This document shows, in pieces, positions 57,101 to 64,000 of a stretch of DNA of 64,000 nt. Position 1 is the stretch's first letter, and every line of letters begins with the position of its first letter. The stretch is from Protonemura montana (Eukaryota; Arthropoda; Insecta; Plecoptera; Nemouridae): the NCBI GenBank assembly GCA_947568835.1, contig OX387606.1, forward strand, positions 24,541,111 to 24,605,110. Direction: 5' to 3'. Position numbers and translations under genes: made by a program. The notes below the pieces were generated by a model, which saw only the letters and a list, made by a program, of their open reading frames with translations, searched no databases and was not told where the DNA came from.

Positions 57101-57792
57101 CTATATGACGATATGACCTTAACCAGCTTAATGGCTAACAATATCTTTCATAAATAAAACCGCAATGCAATGTTTACATTCTACCAGATTATCAAACTGT
57201 TCTTTCCCTTCATTTATTTATTGTGTAACTAAATGTTTAGTGCAAAATCTAGCCGTTTTATTCTTGAACTAGTTATTGCTTCTTTGTGGGACGCTGTGGT
57301 TGTCGATCATATCACTCGGCAGGACAAGCTTTCAGGGAATGGTCAATGATTATTTAATTCAGCATTCATTTTACACCATCTTCGAATGATTGTGATTGTA
57401 AATATTGTGTGAATTAACTTAAATGACTAAATGTGCAAGAGTTTTAATTATCAATTGACAATTTCTAAAGCCTGTTTTTATCGTTTTATGTGAACGATCA
57501 TGGCTTGTAATTATTTTTACTGTAAAAAATAAACAATACAATACCTAGCCCCGCGAGCTCTTACAGGCACGAGGTGTAATTCTTTGCTTCTTGTATCTTT
57601 TAGGTAAGTGAGTATCTGAAGAAACAGATGGTAGCTGCCGATGAAGCCGCGCCAGGAGGCGGTGACGAGGTTAAGAGTCTGATGGAAGACCACGACAAAC
57701 TAGTGGAGGAAATCTTCCAGCACGAAGACAAGGACAAGAACGGGTTCATCTCACATGAGGAGTTCTCGGGACCGAAGCACGACGAGCTTTAG
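44963..57792 (+). CDS. FKBP14: FKBP14-like ER peptidyl-prolyl isomerase with EF-hands
   Basis: Exons 44963-45177, 55379-55542, 56718-56830 (or -56932) and 57604-57792 join in consistent phases (AG|C Ser, G|GC Gly, then phase 0) to give about 226 aa, or 260 with the longer third exon. Order: signal peptide ([19 protein letters not shown]), FKBP domain ([59 protein letters not shown]), EF-hand loop [12 protein letters not shown], a basic/Ala linker, EF-hand loop [12 protein letters not shown] and the ER-retention signal HDEL. FKBP active-site residues (Tyr, Asp, Phe, Val-Ile, Trp, Tyr, Phe) are all present. Family members are Ca2+-binding prolyl isomerases of the ER lumen that assist (pro)collagen folding. 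Human FKBP14 is 211 aa with the same layout. Introns 1 and 2 are rich in repeats. Confidence 0.93.
47019..47705. repeat. 46-bp minisatellite, ~15 units
   Basis: Unit GTGTTAGCCTAACCTTGCCA followed by CAGCCTGGTGGACTCTGACT and ACAGTT, period 46 bp, with few point variants. It abuts the body of repeat E at 47706. The homologous repeat E copy at 56139 has a single, shortened unit in the same position. Confidence 0.95.
47706..48178. mobile_element. Repeat E copy 1
   Basis: About 470 bp of non-coding sequence shared with 56170-56673, for example GGCTGCCAAAGAGCGGTTTG, GCAAGCTTGGGTGCATGCC and CGGATAGCTAACAGTAGCAT. No terminal inverted repeats or coding capacity, so its class is unknown. The minisatellite occupies its left end. 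Confidence 0.8.
48981..51283. repeat. 47-bp satellite, 49 units
   Basis: Unit GTTGAGTGTGCAGGTTCTAG, GTAGAGACAGAACGTTGATG, TTAAACC; period exactly 47 bp. 2303 bp from the first unit to the MITE-C end equals 49 units with no net indel. Variants (aatgtt/gatgtt, cag/ctg, acaacg) recur in blocks, indicating duplication of multi-unit blocks. The first 40 bp of the unit match the terminus of MITE-C. Confidence 0.97.
51287..51676. mobile_element. MITE-C copy 4, bearing the satellite
   Basis: Same palindromic arms as copies 1-3 (GAAAGATGGCCGCCAAATGA; AAATTTAATTTCGATATTT), with the centre in opposite orientation. The left terminus runs directly into the 47-bp satellite. The right end is truncated after CTGTAACATCGACG. 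Confidence 0.88.
52236..52436 (-). mobile_element. SINE-A copy 9, 3' fragment
   Basis: Minus strand: tail (complement of GTTAAACACCACAAATAAT) to the complement of GTCCTTCGGAAGGGACATTA. The head and cassettes are missing. Confidence 0.85.
52766..53297 (-). mobile_element. SINE-A copy 10
   Basis: Minus strand, with tail slightly degraded near 52780, the body, about two cassettes and a 5S 5' half ending CGCCAAACCGTTCGG. Confidence 0.83.
54809..55334 (-). mobile_element. SINE-A copy 11 next to FKBP14 exon 2
   Basis: Minus-strand full element with two cassettes. The flanks are 13-bp repeats with one mismatch, GTGTTAACTATTA at 54796-54808 and GTGTTCACTATTA at 55335-55347. The right repeat lies about 31-44 bp upstream of exon 2. 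Confidence 0.85.
55379..55542 (+). CDS. FKBP14: FKBP14-like exon 2
   Basis: Acceptor TTGTTTTAG at 55378; donor GTGAGT at 55543. It encodes the FKBP core [16 protein letters not shown] to [17 protein letters not shown] copy ends 44 bp upstream of it. Confidence 0.93.
55543..56717. other. FKBP14-like intron 2
   Basis: Contains repeat E copy 2. The segment 55543-56138 shows nothing recognised. Confidence 0.6.
56139..56673. mobile_element. Repeat E copy 2
   Basis: Homologous to 47690-48178 in the same orientation. It has one shortened 46-bp unit (GTTAGCCTAACCTTGCCACA...TGACTACA) and about 40 bp extra near 56252-56291. It ends about 45 bp before the exon 3 acceptor. Confidence 0.8.
56718..56932 (+). 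CDS. FKBP14: FKBP14-like exon 3, two alternative donors
   Basis: Acceptor CTGCCTGCAG at 56717. Encodes [14 protein letters not shown], then [18 protein letters not shown] up to a first donor GAG|GTAAGC at 56831. The frame stays open through a 34-codon segment that repeats the motif ([18 protein letters not shown]) to a second donor GAG|GTAAGC at 56933. Both donors are phase 0 and both fit the last exon. Confidence 0.88.
56933..57603. other. FKBP14-like intron 3
   Basis: Contains a short three-unit direct repeat of about 30 bp (ATGACCTTACCCAGCTAAC) at 57051-57145 and a strong pyrimidine tract before the acceptor. Confidence 0.55.
57604..57792 (+). CDS. FKBP14: FKBP14-like last exon
   Basis: Acceptor CTTTTAG at 57603 after a long pyrimidine tract. 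The exon encodes [38 protein letters not shown] and ends HDEL-TAG. Its first six bases, GTAAGT, mimic a donor. Confidence 0.92.
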   Translation, partial: VSEYLKKQMVAADEAAPGGGDEVKSLMEDHDKLVEEIFQHEDKDKNGFISHEEFSGPKHDEL

Positions 57793-58394
57793 GGAGAGAC
57801 GGGAACGGAACGAAGAAAATCAAGACAAAAGTCCAAGTCCAAGACTACTGTCGAGGAAGTCTTGATGGAAGGCGGTGAAATGTGACGACAGTTTTTCCAT
57901 TGATTATTATACGAACTTAAATGAAAATGGACCATCGATTAATTTTTATACGAGCATAAATTATTCTAGGTGTAAATGTTGTCTGCATCTTTGGAGGTGA
58001 CACGAATGTCCGTCAGAGCGTTTCAGTCGATTTAAAAAAAGAAAATCCTTCGCTTCTTAAAAGCATTTCTTGACAAATTGTATCTACATATCATTCCAAT
58101 GTTTCACGGCGAATTTAACGCGTGATTTCTTAACGATCAGTTTTCAAATTCGTTGGGTTTTAAGCTTTTTTTTGTATGTTGTTAAAGTTGAATGAAAAGT
58201 GAAGTAAAACAGGTGTTTATATTAAACGGATGGAATTGTTAAATATAATTTAAAAAGAAAATCTTCAGTCCACCACTGTGTCCTTATCCTAAATATCCCA
58301 AGAACGGCGAGACGCTGGTTCCGCCGCTGGTTCTGTGCCTTTAAAAATGTAGGTGTTTATCAATAGATTAAACTGCGATGGGATTTCTAACAAA

Positions 58395-58400
58395 AATAAA
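58395..58400 (+). terminator. Candidate poly(A) signal of FKBP14-like gene
   Basis: AATAAA about 600 bp after the stop codon, the first canonical + strand hexamer that I see downstream. No cleavage site can be proven. Confidence 0.45.
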
Positions 58401-58432
58401 ACTGCAGAGTATAGTTCTCGGCTTCAAGTCTC

Positions 58433-58438
58433 TTTATT
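58433..58438 (-). terminator. Candidate poly(A) signal of FHOD-like gene
   Basis: TTTATT (AATAAA on the minus strand), about 620 bp past the formin stop codon and only ~35 bp from the converging + strand signal. Confidence 0.45.
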
Positions 58439-59057
58439 CGTTGGAGCTCAGACTCTGTAAGTCAACTATGAAGCTCGGGCTTCTATAAAATATGACAGGC
58501 TTAGGACTCGGAAAAGCTTTTCTGTTTAAAAATGGTTTCGCCGCACAATTTAGAGCACTTTACTTTCCACACAAACACACAATACACAAACACATGAACT
58601 TTGAATTACGAGTACAACAAAACCATCGCTGGCGAACGGCGCAGACAATTTTAGCAATTCACATTTTGGTCATCTCAAAGTAAATAACCTAATCTAATCA
58701 AGAACCAATTAGCTGAGCCTATCTGGGAAAAACAGACATAAAAAATCAAAATACTATACAAGAGCGATTCTTTACAATTCTGGCTTTAAATCTTACAAAA
58801 ATGAACCACTTTGCAAGCCTCGTAGGTTTCATTAGCACAAGACAACAATTCAAGTATAAAAGACTAGCAGCACACCTTAGTTTCATAGGAAAGTGGACCA
58901 GCACAGGTTCCAGTTTCCTTTCAATTGAGAGAATTATCACATGAAAACGTCCAATCAGAACGCAGACCTCCATCCCCCACTGCGTCGTTGGACGTCTCGA
59001 GTTGAGTTATCTTCGGATATCAAATAATCCTATCACAAAGCCGTGGCAAGAGCGACT

Positions 59058-59131
59058 TCAGTAGCCTTTGATGTACGCCGCCAGATGCTTCTTGTCTTCT
59101 TCCGTGAGACCGTTCTTCAGGGTGCGACGAA
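59058..59131 (-). CDS. Formin last coding exon
   Basis: Acceptor TGTCCAG. It completes a Leu codon and encodes RRTLKNGLTEEDKKHLAAYI then KGY-TGA, the basic/leucine DAD-like tail. Confidence 0.85.
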
Positions 59132-62100
59132 CTGGACACAAGCAAATGTCGTCAACACCGGCGTCAATTCACGACTGACACAAGCGTTAAGGTTATTAGC
59201 GTTAATGCAAGACCAGCTCATGCCGAATGTTATCAAGAAACTTAACTAGCTTTTCTTGCTGTTAAACCCCAGCAGGAAAGACAACCACAAAATATGTCAC
59301 TTCCAGCAGCAGACAATACCAAGGTAAACCCTGATATAGCATCGCATCTCCTGCCCTCACTGGCATGACCAGCAACAAACCCAGGAATACAGCAAAACAC
59401 ATTGCAGATTTTAGCAAAATCAACACCTTAACTGCATATGTACAATTCCAGAAGGCAAAGCAATTTGGCTGGAATGAAACTTCGGGCACAAACTTCGGGA
59501 ACACGCAAGCAGGTAGCAGGTAGCAAAACTTACTCAGGGAGAGGCGCTACCATCTCCAGCAACATTATTCTCGCGGGTTCGCGACCGTTTCACTATAATT
59601 CCAAACAAGAAGGACACCATTAGCCCCTGGGAAGACCGTTACACCGAACCAATCGCAGGACGGGATTTGAATTGTGTTCCAAACGGTTTGCCCTCAAAGA
59701 TGGCTAGCTGAGAAAATGTACGGATATGTCGCTGAAAAATAGCCGACAGGTGTCTTTTAAGCTCGAAGAAAATTGTGTTTTTCTAGTAAAGCATTTTCTC
59801 TGCAAACACATGTAGCTCAAGAAAAGCCACATATAGGGTTGAGATTGTCGTGACTGGGGGAGATTACTCTTGGAAAAAATGCTGACCCCATTCTACTTTC
59901 CTACAAGCCTATTAGCACCGCATTAAAAGTCTATTTTGGGAAACGCCTCCAATCTGATACCAGGACGGGAGTTACCTGGCAAGTGGATTCTAGCTGATAG
60001 CCGATTGACAAAAGTGGATCGATTTTTGTAATGGTACACTGGCCAATCTTTTAGTGAACAATTACCAACTTCCCATCGTTTCTCTGCTGGCTTGACCATC
60101 ATATGGTTTGCTGGATTACAATAGAAAAACCAGAAGCTGCCCTTTGGAAGAAGGGCATTCGTCTTCTCAGAAGTCAAAGATTCTGGTATTTTAAACGTGC
60201 AGTCAGATTTGATTTGTACTCTGTCGATAAACTCTAAGTCAATCTTTGGTGCTCCTGCATTTGGTTACCAAGGATTCTAATTGTTGGGAAAGATCTTCTC
60301 GATAAAATAGATGGCAGTAATGATGAGTTTTCACTACAATGTGGAATAATTACCCTAATGTTTGGGTGAAACAGCGCTCTCTTATGGCAATTTAAGACGC
60401 AAACAAAACTTATTTTGAACCAATTTTGAGCTAAGTTTCAAAGAACAATAAAAAATAAATAAATAACTCCTCCCATGCCTGCAATATTTAGTTTATCGAA
60501 AATAAAAAAATAGTACTTCTAGAGAATTATCTGAACTATTGAATGATGATAAGTCACACTCTGTCCTTTGTTTCCTGTAGGCTGTAGGGCTTGTTACACA
60601 TTTGCCATTTTGGAGAGCAAATCCGTACATGCCTCCCTAAATACCGCACTATAAGACGTAGTCACGTCAAAAATAAATAAAAGGACGTTAGACCCACAAA
60701 TTTAGTCACTTACATTTAAAATATTTTATTATTATCTTTGAATTTAGAAAAAAGTATCCATCAATGACAGTTTCGATTTCACGATATCACAGTTTTCCTG
60801 TAGATGGCCAATCAACATCACAAACTACCTTTATAATAGCACTTCGACCCATGTCAACCTTACCATCACCCAAGCTAGCCACCACCCCGACCAGCACCCA
60901 GTCTAGCCACCAACCCGACCAGCACCCAGTCTAGCCAGCACCCCGACCAGCACACAGTCTAGCCAGCACCCCGACCAGCACCCTTGCACCAGTGCTTGAC
61001 CACGTGTCGCCGACTTCCACCTTCAGGGAGGACAATATGTGCAGAGTGGTGCTGTAATTACTTACGAGACTTACGGTCAGCATGGCGAGTCCTCTTGCGT
61101 TCCCTCGGCATCGTCCTCGTGCCCGGCGCTTTGGTCGCAGTCTTGACCAGACTCTCTAAGATCTCGTCGTCACCGTCAGTCAAGTTGCCGTTGACAGTCT
61201 CGTCCCGGAGTAACGGTCCTAGGACGGTGCGACCCACGTCTTTGCGTTGACGGCGCCAGGGTAGGGTGCCGTGAACAACGCTTTCAGCGTCGGACAGGTC
61301 GCTGGTCCCGTGGGTGCCTAGCAGTTGGCGTAGTTCAGCGTCGGCGCGATCCTCTTTGGTGCGGAACTTGCCGACCTGGGGCAAGGGAGGGCGTTAGAGA
61401 TGTCATGGTTAGCTTGGGAGAGAGATTTTCTGTAGTATATGTTTCGCAGGCAAATAGCTATACAATATTTTTGTTTCTAGACTCATGTCTACTTGATCTA
61501 AACTTAGCACTAGTTTTAACAAAAACTATTTCAACTGGGTTTTGAATGCTAAGTGAAGAACAACTAAATTCCCCAACGTTTCGTAACTTGTACCTGTTTC
61601 TTCTTCAAGGGTATGAGCAGTCTGTGAAATTTAGTTGGGAAATTGTTGGGAAATTTAGTTGTTCTTTACTTAGCATTCAAAACCTGAGGGCGTTGCTTTG
61701 AACTATCACTCTACAACGATTGGTGTTACAAGAATATGATCCACTGGGATTGGACTAATTACAAGTTAAGTTGAGCTGAGCACAGATTTGAACCAATGAA
61801 AGGAACGGATTACTTTTAGGGCACCGATCAGCAAACTTTAGTTTCAAAACCCACGGGGCTTTTGAGGTCACAGTTTTGCCAAAGCAAGCAGAAAAAGCGA
61901 GTGGAAAATTCCACCGGCTGTCATGTTTCAGATTTAAAAAAATAGCCCATGTGAATTTTATTATTATGAACACTATAAACGTCTCAAAAATTGATGCCCA
62001 AACGGGCACGTTTGTTTTTTGAGACGGTTATAGTGTTGATAATAATAAAATACCCCGCGCATTGCAAGCGTTTGCAATTTGAATAAGATATCATCTAGCT

Positions 62101-63720
62101 CCTGTGAATCTCTATGCTTCTGAGAGAATGCTTCTGAGAGAATGCTTCTGAGAGAATGTTCCTGAGAGAATGTTTCTGAGTGAATGCTTCTGAGAGAATG
62201 CTTCTGAGAGAATGCTTCTGAGAGAATGTTCCTGAGAGAATGTTTCTGAGTGAATGCTTCTGAGAGAATGCTTCTGAGAGAATGTTTCTGAGTGAATGCT
62301 TCTGAGAGAATGCTTCTGAGAGAATGCTTCTGAGAGAATGTTCCTGAGAGAATGCTTCTGAGAGAATGCTTCTGAGTGAATGTTTCTGCACATTAACTTA
62401 CCTCAGTGATCATCTTGCCCCTCGTCTTGTTCCGCTCCCTATGATTGGCCTTCTTCTCCAACTGCAGCAAGACCCTCTCACGCGTGGTGCGATACTCGAG
62501 AGCAAACTCCGAGACAATGCGACAGAACTCGCTGGGTTTCATGTCAGCCACGCGGAACAACGGAATGCCCAACCAGAGCAGGAACTTGTGATACCGGTTC
62601 ATGACCCGGCGATGCACGATGCCGAGGACGATGATACGCTCGGCGCAGTCAGCCAGGAAGTCTGTCATCCTGACAGGAAGAGGAAGCTGGTTAGATGCGG
62701 GGAACTCACTTTAAAGTCCTGAAAAATTTGGGCACTTCGCTCCAGGGTCGATGAGAATATATTCCAAACCGCCTGGCTATGTAATGCAATGCTATGTAAT
62801 GGTGCCGGCACGTAGCCTACTCCTGTCGAAGACCAAGGGGACCACCGGCTTAACGTCCCTTCCGAAGGACGGTACAACGCGAACAACAGGATAACTCCAC
62901 AAATCCATGCTGTCGAGAGGTTGATAAGCAAGGCGAGTGAAGTTGCTGTACTAACTTTCATGCCTCCAACCTCTGTCCCGAACAGAGCTGGTCATGTGTA
63001 TGATGGTCACTCATCCAATACCTGACCCAGCGCAGTGTTGCTTAACTTCGGTGATCCAACGAGAACCGGTGTTTCCAACACAGCAAACCTTTGGTTCACA
63101 CAAAGTTGTGTAATTCGAGTGCATATGTAATGGTGTTTGGCCTAAATAACAATGCATATGCTTTAGCGGGACGACCACCGCATGGTAACCGGTCATCGGA
63201 AGGTTTGCAGCTAATTGTTGGTGGTCTGAATGTTATAGCTTCAAACTTCCCCAAAACTCTTCGCGGTCAATTTTGACCCGTTTGGACATCAATTTTGTAA
63301 AATACCCCGCGAATTGCAAGCGTTTGCAACTTAAATCAGATTTCATCTAAAAATTCTATACGGCTGCAGAAACAAAATGTCGGCATCACCATCGAGTGTA
63401 TCTCAGTATCTCAGCAACCCACCACCAGGCAGCGCCACTCACTTGACTTTCATCACCGTGGAGCCGTCGTGCTTGGCGATGTCTTTGAGATGATCCCACG
63501 ACGCCTTGCACTCGGTCTCCATCTTGTGTATGTTTGCTGAGAGCTCGTCGAAGTCGACTTTGGAGGCACGCGTCACGGCGCCGATCTCTGAGTAGAGGTC
63601 AGTGGCGTCGGGAAACTTTTCCATCACCATATGACAGAGATGGTGCAACAGCGAGTGCTTGTGCACCGTGTCCTTCACCTCGGGCACCTTAGCCAGGTAC
63701 TCGATTTGAAAGCCCTTCAC
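59058..63720 (-). CDS. FHOD/Fhos-type formin, C-terminal part (partial)
   Basis: Four exons on the minus strand (63720-63443, 62669-62402, 61375-61066, 59131-59058) join in consistent phases. The 5' part lies beyond the right edge. The first two encode the end of the FH2 actin-nucleating domain: YLAKVPEVKDTVHKHSLLHH, DLYSEIGAVTRASKVDFDEL, CKASWDHLKDIAKHDGS, MTDFLADCAERIIVL, EFALEYRTTRERVL and ERNKTRGKMITE. The third encodes a variable linker, and the last a basic tail RKSLRRTLKNGL resembling the FHOD C-terminal autoregulatory (DAD-like) segment, ending IKGY-TGA. FHOD formins bundle and cap actin filaments in stress fibres and muscle sarcomeres; the Drosophila member is Fhos. FHOD is favoured over DAAM/Dia because of the KVDFDEL, ASWDHLK and RGKMIT blocks. 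Confidence 0.92.
59132..61065. other. Formin intron before last exon
   Basis: AT-rich. The only repeat is the 28-bp array at 60876-60985; no element from the window's families was recognised. Confidence 0.5.
60876..60985. repeat. 28-bp minisatellite, ~4 units
   Basis: Unit CTAGCCACCACCCCGACCAG plus CACCCAGT, period 28 bp, with a few substitutions. Lies about 80 bp from the penultimate formin exon. Confidence 0.9.
61066..61375 (-). CDS. Formin penultimate exon
   Basis: Acceptor TGCCCCAG, donor GTAAGT, phase 0 in and 1 out. It encodes VGKFRTKEDRADAELRQLLG through a charged variable linker to RTRHADRKS. Confidence 0.87.
61479..61690. mobile_element. MITE-D copy 5, internally deleted
   Basis: Left end AGACTCATGTCTACTTGATC, arm CAACTGGGTTTTGAATGC, and a short right arm (TTAGTTGTTCTTTACTTAGC). 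The centre is lost. Confidence 0.75.
61955..62096. mobile_element. SINE-B tail palindrome
   Basis: Inverted pair of SINE-B tails: complement of GAGACGGTTATAGTGTT at 61967-61986 and the direct form at 62018-62038, followed by the tail ATACCCCGCGCATTGCAAGC. The tRNA-like heads have been lost. It is probably a decayed head-to-head dimer like that at 12.6 kb. Confidence 0.7.
62107..62390. repeat. 14-bp minisatellite, ~20 units
   Basis: Unit GCTTCTGAGAGAAT with variants GTTCCTGAGAGAAT and GTTTCTGAGTGAAT arranged in a repeating higher-order pattern. It lies in the formin intron, with its right end ~12 bp from the 5' splice site at 62401. Confidence 0.95.
62402..62669 (-). CDS. Formin FH2 exon
   Basis: Acceptor TTCCTGTCAG, donor GAG|GTAAGT. 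It encodes MTDFLADCAERIIVL to ERNKTRGKMITE, the highly conserved end of the FHOD FH2 domain. A 14-bp minisatellite starts about 12 bp inside the downstream intron. Confidence 0.93.
62797..63095 (-). mobile_element. SINE-A copy 12, tail missing
   Basis: Minus strand: the body starts at GGTGCCGGCACGTAGCC and continues through one cassette to the 5S 5' half near 63095. The 3' tail is absent. Confidence 0.8.
63290..63352 (+). mobile_element. SINE-B tail fragment
   Basis: AAAATACCCCGCGAATTGCA followed by AGCGTTTGCAACTTAAATCA, the 3' part of SINE-B only. Confidence 0.7.
63443..63720 (-). CDS. Formin FH2 exon (5'-most in window)
   Basis: Acceptor GGCTTCCAG at 63721, donor AA|GTGAGT. Encodes VKGFQIEYLAKVPEVKDTV to DGSTVMKV. 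The preceding exon is outside the window. Confidence 0.93.
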
Positions 63721-64000
63721 CTGGAAGCCAAGAAGAGTGTCAATGGATTCACTTTGTTGGGCGTTTCATTCGTTTTTATGATGCTCCAAAAGTGATTTTG
63801 CCGTAATTAATGTTCCTTGTTTGAATAAAAATGAATAATTAGAGATCTGAAAATGTTAATAATAATGAGACAACCCCCGTGTCCATTGCGTTCAATCGCA
63901 CATGCACTCATTCTGCTTCTACAAGCTAAAGAAGTCCAAATTTTAATTCACGAACAGCTTTTGAGAACAGCTTTGTCTCAATCATATTATGAAAAAGGGG
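63721..64000. other. Formin intron, runs off the window
   Basis: AT-rich; nothing recognised. Confidence 0.5.

Larger units (their letters stand above)
57793..59057. other. Convergent 3' UTRs of FKBP14-like and formin genes
   Basis: Holds both presumed 3' UTRs and no other recognised feature. Confidence 0.5.

Noticed and set aside
62095..62393. Open frames encoding SLRNILSEAFSQKH repeats
   Set aside because: These are 14-bp minisatellite translations lying in a formin intron.

Overview
The window is eukaryotic nuclear DNA, most likely from a protostome invertebrate and probably an arthropod-grade animal. The evidence is spliced genes with GT-AG introns from under 100 bp to about 10 kb, metazoan-only protein families, and a heavy load of SINEs, MITE-like elements and minisatellites. 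I cannot name the species. No bacterial, plasmid, phage or CRISPR structure is visible.

Four protein genes can be assembled exon by exon with consistent intron phases. (1) 6.7-7.8 kb, + strand: a small single-domain ricin-type beta-trefoil lectin of about 128 aa with a TATA box. (2) 8.7-32.6 kb, - strand: an NDRG-family (N-myc downstream regulated; Drosophila MESK2-like) alpha/beta-hydrolase-fold protein of about 447 aa in nine exons, with two first coding exons (28.3 and 32.5 kb) that both end in the same phase. (3) 45.0-57.8 kb, + strand: an ER-resident FKBP14-like peptidyl-prolyl isomerase with signal peptide, FKBP domain, EF-hands and a C-terminal HDEL. It carries a duplicated EF-hand segment and two usable splice donors. 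(4) 59.1-63.7 kb and beyond the right edge, - strand: the C-terminal part of an FHOD/Fhos-type formin (end of FH2 plus a basic autoregulatory tail). Genes 3 and 4 converge, with poly(A) signals about 40 bp apart. These genes show no functional relationship to one another. Two further exon-like open segments (37.5 and 43.2 kb) are unidentified.

Most of the rest is repetitive. SINE-A is a 5S rRNA-derived SINE with about 12 copies; its 5S-like promoter cassette is tandemly multiplied with a 91-bp period. SINE-B is a tRNA-derived SINE whose tRNA-like head is multiplied with a 52-bp period. MITE-C is a palindromic element of about 415 bp (4 copies). MITE-D is an inverted-repeat element (5 copies). 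Repeat E has two copies, both inside FKBP14 introns. Arrays include a 47-bp satellite of 49 units grown from one end of a MITE-C copy, a 46-bp array grown from one end of repeat E, a heptamer array at a SINE target-site duplication, and a 14-bp array starting beside a formin splice donor.

Two patterns stand out. First, four unrelated repeat families each have a terminal segment expanded in tandem. Second, several insertions with visible target-site duplications lie within a few tens of bases of splice junctions in the NDRG and FKBP14 genes; one duplicates a 5' splice site. Large introns and intergenic stretches otherwise show nothing I can identify.
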